Origin: Xanthobacteraceae bacterium
Lineage (GTDB): Bacteria > Pseudomonadota > Alphaproteobacteria > Rhizobiales > Xanthobacteraceae
Assembly (NCBI GenBank): GCA_020441545.1
Contig: JAGRLZ010000025.1
Coordinates: 1-37,438 of the forward strand
DNA length: 37,438 nt
Direction: 5' to 3'
Every line of letters begins with the position of its first letter. Within the stretch, counting starts at the first letter, position 1. The notes below the pieces were generated by a model, which made no database searches, was not told the origin of the DNA, and saw only the letters and a list, made by a program, of their open reading frames with translations. Positions 26,245 through 33,915 of the stretch are shown piece after piece. The translations under genes and the position numbers were made by a program.

Positions 26245-26281
26245 GAGCCATTTCCGTTCCGATCAAATCGGAACGGGGCTC
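26245..26281. repeat. Bulged palindromic repeat, copy 2 (between convergent genes)
   Basis: GAGCC and GGCTC form the outer stem, CCGTTCCGAT and ATCGGAACGG the inner 10-bp stem around CAA, with ATTT unpaired on one side. The reverse complement matches 19381-19418 with few changes. Like that copy, it lies between two convergent genes. Confidence 0.8.
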
Positions 26282-26295
26282 TGTATTCCTGTTTC

Positions 26296-26345
26296 AACGC
26301 GTTTTCTTTACGCGAACCGACACCCACTTCGCTCGAAAACGCTTT
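26296..26345. repeat. Dispersed repeat, ACGCGTTTTCTTTACGCG type, copy 1
   Basis: This contains ACGCG-TTTTCTTTA-CGCGAACC and CACTTCGCTCGAAAACGCT. A second copy with the same block order lies at 33826-33873. It ends within the stop codon of speE. I recall this motif as frequent between genes of Bradyrhizobium (not checked). Confidence 0.75.
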
Positions 26346-27213
26346 AGCTTCTTGAGGCGACCGCCGCGTCCCTGGCGTCGCGGATATAGCGCGGCAGCGC
26401 GAACGCGGCCTTGTGTACGTCCGGCGTGTAGTAGCGCGTCGCCAGCGAGGCCGCGCGGTTCGCGAGGGTTGCCAGGTCGGGCGCGTCGGGATCGCGGTCC
26501 ATGCTGGCCCAGCCCAGCGCCATGTGGCCGCCGGCATAGGTCGGCACCGCGATCACGTAGCAGGTCGTGGTCGCGAACGCCTTCGACAGGTTGCGCATCG
26601 CGGTTGTGAAGTCGTCCGGCTGCACGAACGGCACGCCGCTCTGGGTCACCACGATGCCGCCCGGCCGCAGGCAGCGCCGCAGGTCGGCATGGAAGGATTC
26701 GGTGAACAGCACCGCGCCGGGGCCGGTCGCATCGGTGGAGTCGACGAGGATGATGTCGAATCGCCGGTCGGTTCGCCGGACGAAATCGGCGCCGTCCGCG
26801 ATCTCGATCTGAAAGCGCGGGTCGGCGAAAGCGGCCGCGTTGATCTCGGCGAAATGCGTGCGCGCGAAGTCGATGACGCGGGCGTCGATCTCGACCTGCA
26901 CGAGGCGCGCGACCGCTGGATGCTTCAGCACCTCCTCGGCGAGGCCGCAGTCGCCGCCGCCGACGATCAGCACCTCGTGCGCCGCGCCGTGGGCGACCAG
27001 CGGCACATGCGCCATCATCTCGTGATAGATGAATTCGTCCGCGGTAGTCACCTGGGTGGCGCCGTCGAGCATCAGCACCTTGCCGAACAGCGGATTCTCG
27101 ATCAGGTCGAGGCGGTGCCGGTCGCCGTGCTCGGCGTGGAGGACGCGGGCGACCTCGAACGACATCCGCATATGCGCGAAGGCCGTCTCGGTCAGCCAGC
27201 GGCGCCCGGTCAT
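26344..27213 (-). CDS. speE: Spermidine synthase (polyamine aminopropyltransferase)
   Basis: SpeE moves the aminopropyl group from decarboxylated S-adenosylmethionine to putrescine to give spermidine. The 289-residue protein has the typical start block LIENPLFGKVLMLDGATQVT, YHEMMAHVP, the nucleotide-binding GGGDCGLAEEVLKH (85-98), VEIDARVID, and the catalytic region DIILVDSTDATGPG with Asp157. The C-terminal YYTPDVHKAAFALPRYI block is also typical. Here the family GGGDG has an added Cys (GGGDCG). The ATG overlaps the speD stop (ATGA at 27213-27210), so translation is coupled. Both genes are needed for one pathway. Confidence 0.93.
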   Translation of the reverse strand: MTGRRWLTETAFAHMRMSFEVARVLHAEHGDRHRLDLIENPLFGKVLMLDGATQVTTADEFIYHEMMAHVPLVAHGAAHEVLIVGGGDCGLAEEVLKHPAVARLVQVEIDARVIDFARTHFAEINAAAFADPRFQIEIADGADFVRRTDRRFDIILVDSTDATGPGAVLFTESFHADLRRCLRPGGIVVTQSGVPFVQPDDFTTAMRNLSKAFATTTCYVIAVPTYAGGHMALGWASMDRDPDAPDLATLANRAASLATRYYTPDVHKAAFALPRYIRDARDAAVASRS

Positions 27214-27689
27214 GCGCCTTTCCCGCGCAGCAACTCCTTCACCGCAATGCGCGCCGGCTTGAATGCATCCCGCAGCACCTCGATGCAGCGCTCCGGCTGC
27301 GCGTCGCCGCACATGAACACGTCGAGCGCCGCATAGCGCCGCTCCGGCCAGGAATGGATCGAGATGTGGCTCTCGGCCAGCACCGCCACGCCGCTGACGC
27401 CGCCGTTCGGCTCGAACGGGTGCAGGTGCATGTGCAGCAGCGTCGCGCCGGCGGCATCCACGCAGGCTTTCAGCGTGTCGGCGATGTAATCGAGATCGTC
27501 GAGCCGCTCGGCCTCGTAAAGATCGATAATCAGATGCGAACCGGCGCAAATGATCCCGTCTTTTTCGGTGAAATGATCGGCCTGTGCCCGAACCGCGTCC
27601 TGCGCGCGGGCCTTGATGTGTTCTTCCGTTTGGGAGGCATTCAGCGAAACTGCGCCCATCCCCAATTGGAAGAGGGCGTCGCGAGACAT
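27210..27689 (-). CDS. speD: S-adenosylmethionine decarboxylase proenzyme
   Basis: SpeD makes decarboxylated S-adenosylmethionine, the aminopropyl donor for SpeE. The 159-residue proenzyme is of the short bacterial class 1B type. It cleaves itself between Glu106 and Ser107 in ESHISIHSWPE, and Ser107 becomes the pyruvoyl group; Cys127 in DVFMCG and His112 are the other expected catalytic residues. The first 45 residues before CAGSHLIIDLY are an extension relative to the shortest homologues. A GGGGAGG site precedes the ATG. It is the first gene of speD-speE and has a predicted promoter and hairpin-forming leader. Confidence 0.93.
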   Translation of the reverse strand: MSRDALFQLGMGAVSLNASQTEEHIKARAQDAVRAQADHFTEKDGIICAGSHLIIDLYEAERLDDLDYIADTLKACVDAAGATLLHMHLHPFEPNGGVSGVAVLAESHISIHSWPERRYAALDVFMCGDAQPERCIEVLRDAFKPARIAVKELLRGKGA

Positions 27690-27713
27690 GGCGTCCTCCC
27701 CAACCAGCAGATG

Positions 27714-27743
27714 AAGCCTGCATCGTAAGCGTGCAGGCTTACG
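27714..27743 (-). promoter_or_regulatory. speD leader with two mutually exclusive hairpins
   Basis: AAGCCTGCA (27714-27722) pairs with TGCAGGCTT (27732-27740) in a 9-bp stem. CGTAAGC (27724-27730) pairs with GCTTACG (27737-27743) in a 7-bp stem. The two stems share bases, so only one can form. They lie within the first bases after the predicted transcription start and 25 bases or more before the ATG. It could be a structural switch in RNA or overlapping operators in DNA. Confidence 0.45.
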
Positions 27744-27744
27744 T

Positions 27745-27773
27745 TATATAGGCGTCGCTTACGGATGTTGCAA
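27745..27773 (-). promoter_or_regulatory. Predicted sigma70-type promoter of speD-speE
   Basis: On the minus strand TTGCAA (27773-27768) and TATATA (27750-27745) are 17 bases apart. The start of transcription would fall near 27738, giving a leader of about 50 bases. Confidence 0.55.
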
Positions 27774-28276
27774 TCTTGTTCTCCAGCGGGCCAGCTTCCG
27801 AAGAATTCTTTGCTGCCGCAGGGGCTCTGTCAGGGGGGCAAAGAGTTCGATTTCACTGTCCGGGGCGGATGCGCCGCGGCTCGTCCGGACCACGCGGAAT
27901 GGCGCGCGCGCCGGTTCGTCGGGCGACGGGCGTTTCGCGATTTTCAGTTCGACTTCCCGTGTTCTCCTCACCATCCGACGCAGCGTCATCCGACGCAACG
28001 CAAGCCGGATCGCAGCATCGGATTCCGCGCTGCGTTTGCCGGCCGATCGCAGCGGCTTCCGTAGGCGGATATTGCCCGCGAGGCGCGAGGCAGGAAATTG
28101 CCCGATGACGGCTGGCAGGAGGGATTCTTTCTCCCTCGATTCCTTCCGGCAGCGGCTTCCTTCTTAATTTCCCCGCGACATGGACGGCTTTTCGGCCTTG
28201 GTTATATAGAGAACGGCAGATGTCACGCCCGGTCCGCGCGAGAGAAGAATAATTTTCCTCCATCAGGTGAACGCAC
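27774..28276. other. Long divergent intergenic region, no gene supported
   Basis: Two minus-strand frames (27759-27998, 79 codons; 27853-28263, 136 codons) and one plus-strand frame (27776-28108, 110 codons) cross this region, but they overlap one another and show no family pattern or ribosome site. There is a 15-bp duplication at 27972-28001. The last 130 bases are richer in A and T, with TATATA at 28203-28208 that might be a -10 box for the transporter gene; a matching -35 box is poor. Confidence 0.45.
27972..28001. repeat. 15-bp tandem duplication
   Basis: CATCCGACGCAGCGT at 27972-27986 is followed by CATCCGACGCAACGC, with two differences. Confidence 0.75.
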
Positions 28277-29335
28277 GTGTCCTTCGATCCGAATATCGTG
28301 AACTATCTGGGTCTGGCGATCGGGCTTGTCTTCGGCGCGGTCGGCTTGCTGAGCGGCTTCTGCCTGTTGAGCAGCCTGCGCGGCTGGTGGGGCAGCGGCG
28401 ACGGCCGGCTGGTGCGGACCTATGCGCTGGCGATCGCGGTGGCGATCGTCGCGACCCAGGTGCTCGCACTTTATGATTACGTCGATCTCGGCAAGTCGAT
28501 CTACCTTCAGCCGTCGTTCTCGGCGCCGCTGATGTTCTTCGGCGGTCTGCTGTTCGGCTACGGCATGGTGCTGGCGAACGGCTGCGCGTCGCGGGCGCTG
28601 GTGCTGCTGGGGCGCGGCAACCTGCGCTCGTTCGTGGTGCTCGTGACGCTCGGCATCGTCGCACAGATGACGCTGAAGGGCCTGATCGCGCCGGCGCGGC
28701 TCGCGGTGCTGCAGGCGACGCAAGGCGCGCCGCAGGTGATCTCGGTGCCGGCGCTGTTCCAGACCGCCGGGCTCGATGCGTCGGCCGCGCGGATCGCGGC
28801 GATGGCGATCGTCGGCGGCGGCCTCGCGGTGTTCGCTTTCGCGCACGAGGCGTTCCGCAAGTCGTGGGGCCAGATCGCGGCCGGCGTCACCATCGGCCTC
28901 CTTGTGGCCGGGGCCTGGTTCGCCACCGGCTATATCGGCGCCGACGACTTCAACCCCGTGCCGGTCACCTCGCTGACCTTCGTCGCGCCGATCGCGGAGA
29001 GCGTGCAATATGTCATGCTGTCCACCGGCCTGACCGTGAGTTTCGGCATCGCGCTGGTGGGCGGCGTGATCCTCGGCAGCTTCCTGACGGCGATCGTGAG
29101 CGGCAGGTTCCGTCTCGACGGCTACACCTCGCCGCAGCACATGGTGCGCTCGATCGGCGGCGCGGCGCTGATGGGTGCCGGCGGTGCGATGGCGCTGGGC
29201 TGCTCGGTGGGGCAGGGCCTGACCGGCGTCTCCACGCTGGCGCTGGCCTCGTTCCTCGCCGCCACCGGCATCGTGGTCGGCAATGCGGTGGGCCTGCGCG
29301 GTCCGTTGCAGGTTCGCGCGCTCGCCTCGGCCTGA
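28277..29335 (+). CDS. YeeE/YedE (TsuA-type) thiosulfate transporter
   Basis: YeeE/TsuA proteins take up thiosulfate through the inner membrane by a relay of three cysteines. The 352-residue protein has about nine or ten membrane segments and the family cysteines in place: Cys29 (SGFCL), Cys103 (VLANGCASRAL) and Cys309 (MALGCSVGQGLTG). The start is a GTG at 28277 with AGGTGA before it. Many relatives lie beside a TusA/YeeD gene; none is here. The downstream neighbour is convergent and carries an OsmC domain. Other sulfur species are possible cargo. Confidence 0.87.
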   Translation: MSFDPNIVNYLGLAIGLVFGAVGLLSGFCLLSSLRGWWGSGDGRLVRTYALAIAVAIVATQVLALYDYVDLGKSIYLQPSFSAPLMFFGGLLFGYGMVLANGCASRALVLLGRGNLRSFVVLVTLGIVAQMTLKGLIAPARLAVLQATQGAPQVISVPALFQTAGLDASAARIAAMAIVGGGLAVFAFAHEAFRKSWGQIAAGVTIGLLVAGAWFATGYIGADDFNPVPVTSLTFVAPIAESVQYVMLSTGLTVSFGIALVGGVILGSFLTAIVSGRFRLDGYTSPQHMVRSIGGAALMGAGGAMALGCSVGQGLTGVSTLALASFLAATGIVVGNAVGLRGPLQVRALASA

Positions 29336-29361
29336 GCGAAATCGCGCTCGGCGCGCGCGGC

Positions 29362-30582
29362 TCAATCGGCGGCGCGCGTCACGATATGGATCTCCGACGT
29401 CAGCGTCTTGTGTACCGGGCACTTGTCGGCGATCTCCATCAGCCTGGCGCGCTGCTCCGGATCGAGCTCGCCCTCGATGGCGATGATCCGCTCGATCCGG
29501 TCGAGCAGGCCGGTGGCGGTCTCGCAGGCTTCGCAATCCTCCGCGTGAATCTTGCTGTGGCGCAGCGTGACCGTGACCCGGTCGAGCGGCAGCGACTTGC
29601 GGTCGGCATACATCCGCATCGTCATCGCGGTGCAGGCGCCGAGCCCGCTCAGCACCAGGTCGTAGGGATTGGGTCCGGTGTCCTGGCCGCCGACCGAGGC
29701 GGGCTCGTCGGCGATCAGGCGATGCGGGCCCACCGACACCTGCTGCTGGAATTTGCCCTGTCGCGTTTCCTGCACCACGACCTGCCGCGGCTGCGCACCG
29801 GCCTCCGCCGCCGTCGCCGGTGCCACGTCGATATAGCGCTCCATCCATGCCGCGATCACATGCGCGACATAGGCGGCGTCGCGCGTGTCGCTCAGCAGGT
29901 GGTCGGCATCCGCCAGCGACACGAAGCTTTTCGGATGCTTCGCCGCCACGAAGATCCGCGTCGCGTTGTCGATGCCGACGGTGTTGTCGGTCGGCGCATG
30001 CATCACCAGAAGCGCCTTGCGCAGGTGCGCGATTTTTTGCGCGAGATTGTGCTCGGCGATATCGTCGAGGAATTCGCGCTTGATGCGGAACGGGCGGCCG
30101 GCAAGCTGGACCTCGATCTCGCCGTGCTTGCGGATATCCGCGATCCGCTCCCTGAACAGGCCGGTGACATGGGCGGGGTCGGCGGGCGCGCCGATGGTGA
30201 CGACGGCCTTGGCTTCAGGAATGCGGTCGGCGGCGGCCAGCATCGCGGCGCCGCCGAGGCTGTGGCCGATCAGCAGCGCCGGCGCCTGATAGGTGTCCCG
30301 CAGATGGTCGGCGGCACGCACCAGGTCGTCGACGTTCGAGGAGAAGGTGCTGTTGGCGAATTCGCCCTCGCTGGCGCCGAGTCCGGTGAAGTCGAAGCGC
30401 AACAGCGCGATGCCTTTCTCCGCCAGCGCCGCGGCGATGCGCCTGGCCGCCAGCACGTTCATGCCGCAGGTGAAGCAGTGCGCGAACAGGGCGAAGGCGA
30501 CCGGATCGCCGTCGGGCCTGTCGAGCGTCGCTGCGAGCTTGTGGCCATCGCCGCCGGTGAACTGGAAGCGTTCGGTTCGCAC
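29362..30582 (-). CDS. Alpha/beta hydrolase fused to OsmC-family domain
   Basis: The 406-residue protein has two parts. Residues 1 to about 255 are an alpha/beta hydrolase with AHCFTCGMNVLAAR, FDFTGLGASEG, elbow GHSLGG (Ser108), Asp199 (HAPTDNTVG) and His228 (DADHLL). From about 265 an OsmC/Ohr-type domain follows, with the two peroxidatic cysteines Cys317 (GLGACTAMTMRMY) and Cys388 (ADKCPVHKTL). OsmC proteins reduce organic hydroperoxides with thiols. This two-domain form is a known bacterial architecture; a plausible role is to release and reduce lipid-type peroxides, but this is inference. It is downstream of the P450 on the same strand, with 93 bases between. Confidence 0.92.
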   Translation of the reverse strand: MRTERFQFTGGDGHKLAATLDRPDGDPVAFALFAHCFTCGMNVLAARRIAAALAEKGIALLRFDFTGLGASEGEFANSTFSSNVDDLVRAADHLRDTYQAPALLIGHSLGGAAMLAAADRIPEAKAVVTIGAPADPAHVTGLFRERIADIRKHGEIEVQLAGRPFRIKREFLDDIAEHNLAQKIAHLRKALLVMHAPTDNTVGIDNATRIFVAAKHPKSFVSLADADHLLSDTRDAAYVAHVIAAWMERYIDVAPATAAEAGAQPRQVVVQETRQGKFQQQVSVGPHRLIADEPASVGGQDTGPNPYDLVLSGLGACTAMTMRMYADRKSLPLDRVTVTLRHSKIHAEDCEACETATGLLDRIERIIAIEGELDPEQRARLMEIADKCPVHKTLTSEIHIVTRAAD

Positions 30583-30675
30583 GGATGTTCCCCCCTTTTG
30601 CGCTTGCGGCCGGGCCAGGGAGCAAGCGCTATTCGTGACGGCGGTCCACGCGAATCCGGCGCCCGTCGGAAACGC

Positions 30676-31875
30676 CTATGCGCCCTTGCCGAGCAGGACA
30701 GGCAATTGGCGCGGGCCGCGCACGGTGCCCTCGGACCATTTGACCACGCCCGCGGGATCGAGTTGGAAGTCGGGAATCCGCTTCAGCCATTCCTGGATCG
30801 CCACCGTCATCTCCATCCGCGCCAGGTTGGAGCCGACGCAGCGGTGGATGCCAAGGCCGAACGCGGCGTGCCGGTTTTCCTTGCGGTCGATGATGACCTT
30901 GTCGGCGTCCGGAAACATCGCGGGATCGCGGTTGGCGGCCGGGAACGACAGCAGCACCATGTTGCCGGGCTTCACCGGGCAGCCGGCCACCGTGGTCTCC
31001 TTCATCACCTCGCGCGCCATGGTCACCGGCGAATAGGCCCGCAGGAATTCCTCGACCGCGGTCGGGATCAGTCCGGGTTCGGCCACCAGCCGCTCGCGGT
31101 CCGCCGGCGTTTTGGCGAGGTGCCAGAGCGAGGCGCCGATCGCGCTCCAGGTGGTGTCGATGCCCGCGATCAGCAGCAGCCGCAGCGTGCCCAGCACATG
31201 AATGTCGGAGAGCGGCTTGCCCTCCTTGTCCTTCGCATTCATCAGCGTGGTGATGAGGTCGTCGGTCGGATTCTTCCTGCGCGCCTCGATGTGCCCGCTG
31301 AAGTAGGCGGCCATTTCATGAATGGCGCGCATCAGGACGGAATCGTCGGTGATGCCGACTTCGAGGATTTCGTGGATCCACTTGATGAAGAGGTCGCTGT
31401 CCTTCTCCGGAATGCCCAGCATGTGCGCGATGGCGCGCACCGGAATGTGCCTGGTGTAGCGCGCCGCCGCATCGACGCGCGGCTCGTCGATGAAGGCGTC
31501 GATCAGCTCGTTGCAGATTTCGCGCACCCGCGGCTCGAGCTTCTTCATCGCATCCGGCGTGAACGGCGGCAGCAGCAGCTGCTTGGCCGGCTTGTGCGCG
31601 GGCGGGTCGGAGGTGATCGGCGGCGCCGATTGGGTTTCCTCGGGCCGCACGTTGCGCACGATGATGCGGCGCGAGGAGAAGTGCTCGGTGTCGTAGGCGA
31701 CCTGCTTCACCGCCTCATAGGTGGTGGGCAGGTAGACCCCGAGAAAGCGGTTGGTGTGGACCACCGGGCAGGCGTTGCGCAATTCGTCCCAGATCGGGAA
31801 CGGATTCTCGGTCCAGCGCGGGTCGGTATGATCGAAATCGTGCACCCAGTCGGTGACGGGAACGGGCTTGTTCAT
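30676..31875 (-). CDS. Cytochrome P450 (class I, bacterial)
   Basis: The 399-residue soluble P450 needs separate redox partners. It has the I-helix AGIDTTWSAIG with Thr241, ExxR (Glu276-Arg279 in EEFLRAYSPVTMAR) and the heme loop FGLGIHRCVGSNLARMEM with Cys346. The substrate is unknown; I cannot place it in a named CYP family. A [3Fe-4S] ferredoxin gene lies 103 bases upstream on the same strand and is the likely electron donor. A ferredoxin reductase is not in the window. An amidase and an SDR lie further upstream, so the P450 may belong to a catabolic unit. Confidence 0.93.
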   Translation of the reverse strand: MNKPVPVTDWVHDFDHTDPRWTENPFPIWDELRNACPVVHTNRFLGVYLPTTYEAVKQVAYDTEHFSSRRIIVRNVRPEETQSAPPITSDPPAHKPAKQLLLPPFTPDAMKKLEPRVREICNELIDAFIDEPRVDAAARYTRHIPVRAIAHMLGIPEKDSDLFIKWIHEILEVGITDDSVLMRAIHEMAAYFSGHIEARRKNPTDDLITTLMNAKDKEGKPLSDIHVLGTLRLLLIAGIDTTWSAIGASLWHLAKTPADRERLVAEPGLIPTAVEEFLRAYSPVTMAREVMKETTVAGCPVKPGNMVLLSFPAANRDPAMFPDADKVIIDRKENRHAAFGLGIHRCVGSNLARMEMTVAIQEWLKRIPDFQLDPAGVVKWSEGTVRGPRQLPVLLGKGA

Positions 31876-31978
31876 CGGTCAGCGGGTCCTGTTGCTCAAT
31901 CACGTCAGTCTGTGGCGGCGGTCTGTGGCGGCGGCGCCAGCCGGACGGCCGGCAGGACCGGCGCGCGCCTTTCGTGCA

Positions 31979-32188
31979 TCATTCCTCGACAATCTCGATG
32001 GCAAGCTCGGGACAGTTGGACTTCGCCAGATAAGCCTTGTCCTCCAGGCCCTCGGGCACCGTTCCGTCGCCGATCTCGTGCGCGTTGCCGAATTCATCGA
32101 GTTCGAACAATTCGGGCGCCAGCGATTTGCAGCGGCTGTGCCCCTGGCATTTGTCCTGGTCGACATGGATTTTCAGCTTGCCGGGCAT
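31979..32188 (-). CDS. [3Fe-4S] ferredoxin, P450 partner type
   Basis: The 69-residue ferredoxin has the motif C-x2-H-x2-C (Cys14, His17, Cys20 in CQGHSRC) and a later Cys59-Pro60 (SNCPE). With His in the place of the second cysteine it offers three cysteine ligands, which fits a [3Fe-4S] cluster. This CxxHxxC(x)nCP type is known as an electron donor for bacterial P450s in Rhodopseudomonas and actinobacteria. The ATG at 32188 follows AGGAAA at 7 bases. It lies directly upstream of the P450 gene. The acidic C-terminus (EIVEE) is usual. Confidence 0.92.
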   Translation of the reverse strand: MPGKLKIHVDQDKCQGHSRCKSLAPELFELDEFGNAHEIGDGTVPEGLEDKAYLAKSNCPELAIEIVEE

Positions 32189-32343
32189 AAGGCGTTTCCT
32201 GTTGGGTTTCGCTTTGGTCTTTTTGATTGGCCGGTTGAAGCCGGACTTTTGAATTATTTCAAACATTAGCGCGGCGGTATTCGCCGCGCCAGTGGCCGAA
32301 ACGCGATTTCCGGAAAACGCCGGGTGCCGCCGGCGGGCGCGGT

Positions 32344-33762
32344 CTATCCGCGCGGATCGATCGGCGTGCTGTCGCGGACGCCGAGGACGTCCTCCAGCGC
32401 CTTCGCACCTGCGAGCAGGTCGGCCTCCTGCTGCGGAGCAGCGACGACCTGCAATCCGACCGGCAGGCCGGATTGGGTGAAGCCGCACGGCAGCGACAGC
32501 GCCGGGCACGCCACCAGCGTGATCGCATACGCGATGCCGAGCCATTCGACGTAGTTGTCGAAGACCGTCCCCGCGCATTCGGCGACGTAGCGCTCCTCGA
32601 CCGGGAACGGCGGCACGATGGTGGCGGGCGCGAGCAGCAGGTCGTATTGCGCGAAGAAGTCGGTCGCGCGCCGCGTCAGCTCGACGCGCTGCGCCTCGGC
32701 GCGCTGGAGGTCGCTCACCGAGAGGGCGAGGCCATATTCGATGTTCCAGATCACCTCGGGCTTCAGCAGGTCGCGCTTCTCGCGCAGCAGGTCCGCCTTG
32801 GTGATCGCGAAATGATAGGCGCGCAGGATGCGGAAACATTCGTGCGCCTCGCGCAGGTCCGGATGCGCTTCCTCCACCGTAACGCCCAGCTCGGCGAAGC
32901 GTTCGGCCGCCTTGCGGGTGACGGCGGCGACTTCGGGATCGACCGGCATGAAGCCGAGATCGGGCGAATAGGCGACCCGCTTCGGCTTGCGGCCTGAGCG
33001 TGCCGCCGACAGGAACGATGCCGCGGGCGCGGGCAGCGAGAAGGCGTCGGTCGGATGATGGCCGCTCATGGCGTCGAGCAACAGCGCGACGTCCTCGACA
33101 TTGCGCGCCATCGGCCCTTCCATCGGCAGGTTCGGGTCGACCTTGAAGGCCGGCGTATGCGCGACCCGCCCCGGACTCGGGCGCAGGCCGACGATGCCGC
33201 AGAAGCTCGCCGGGTTGCGTAGCGAGCCGCCCATGTCGGAGCCCTGCGCCAGCCACGCCGTGCCGCTGGCGAGCGCCGCCGCCGCGCCGCCCGACGAGCC
33301 CGCCGCCGAGCGCGACAGATCCCACGGATTGCGCGTTGCGCCGAACACCTCGTTGAAGGTGTTGCCGCCGGCGCCGAATTCCGGCGTGTTGGACTTGGCG
33401 TAGACGACGCCGCCACGCGCCTCGAGCGTCTCGACCATGATGTCGGATTTTTCGGGGACGTAAGTGTCGTAGATCGGCGAGCCGTAGGTCGTGCGCACGC
33501 CCGCGACCTCGGTCAGATCCTTGATCGGCACCGGCAGGCCCGCGAGCAGGCCGCGTTCGCCGACCGGCTTCTTCATCAACGCGCGGGCATGGTCACGGGC
33601 GCGGTCGAAGCACAGCGTCGGCAGCGCATTGACCTGACCGTCGACCGCGGCGATCCGCGCCTCCAGCACGTCGAGAAGATCGAGCGGGGTGACCTCGCCC
33701 TTGTTGAGCTTGGCAATGACGGAGCTGGCGGTTTCGCGGATCAGGCTCTGGTCGGTGGGCAC
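32344..33762 (-). CDS. Amidase (amidase signature family)
   Basis: The 472-residue protein carries the Ser-cisSer-Lys triad of the amidase signature family: Lys81 in GLPVPIKDLTEV, cis-Ser at 156-157 in SAAGSSGGAAAA, and nucleophile Ser180 in QGSDMGGSLRNPASFCG. It hydrolyses an amide bond of an unknown substrate; membership does not tell which. I chose the GTG at 33762, with AGGGAGAG before it; the frame is open to 33885 but that part lies in a dispersed repeat. It is not GatA: the fused context and the absence of gatB/gatC argue against that. The next gene on this strand is the ferredoxin. Confidence 0.92.
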   Translation of the reverse strand: MPTDQSLIRETASSVIAKLNKGEVTPLDLLDVLEARIAAVDGQVNALPTLCFDRARDHARALMKKPVGERGLLAGLPVPIKDLTEVAGVRTTYGSPIYDTYVPEKSDIMVETLEARGGVVYAKSNTPEFGAGGNTFNEVFGATRNPWDLSRSAAGSSGGAAAALASGTAWLAQGSDMGGSLRNPASFCGIVGLRPSPGRVAHTPAFKVDPNLPMEGPMARNVEDVALLLDAMSGHHPTDAFSLPAPAASFLSAARSGRKPKRVAYSPDLGFMPVDPEVAAVTRKAAERFAELGVTVEEAHPDLREAHECFRILRAYHFAITKADLLREKRDLLKPEVIWNIEYGLALSVSDLQRAEAQRVELTRRATDFFAQYDLLLAPATIVPPFPVEERYVAECAGTVFDNYVEWLGIAYAITLVACPALSLPCGFTQSGLPVGLQVVAAPQQEADLLAGAKALEDVLGVRDSTPIDPRG

Positions 33763-33825
33763 GCGGCTCTCCCTTTGAGCCTTGCGCCTGACGTGAGCAG
33801 GGCCCGGCCCGGTATCTTTTGATTG

Positions 33826-33873
33826 ACGCGCCTTCTTCGCGCGAACCGGCATCCGCTTCGCTGGAAAACGCTC
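33826..33873. repeat. Dispersed repeat, ACGCG...CGCGAACC type, copy 2
   Basis: This contains ACGCGCCTTCTTCGCGCGAA and CGCTTCGCTGGAAAACGCT in the same order as 26296-26345. It lies upstream of the amidase start and marks the upstream limit of that gene. Confidence 0.75.
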
Positions 33874-33915
33874 TGGCTCGCGCATTGTTGCGGATCGCGG
33901 GCGAAAAGCAAGGCG

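Noticed and set aside
27759-28263. Minus-strand frames of 79 and 136 codons upstream of speD
   Set aside because: They overlap each other and the predicted speD promoter, have no ribosome site and no recognisable pattern.
28864-32190. A 1108-codon plus-strand open frame
   Set aside because: It lies opposite the OsmC fusion and P450 and across the end of the transporter gene; the composition is that of a shadow frame and no motif is seen.
32344-33762. Amidase as GatA of the tRNA amidotransferase
   Set aside because: No gatB or gatC is near and the neighbours are a ferredoxin and an SDR, as expected for a catabolic amidase.
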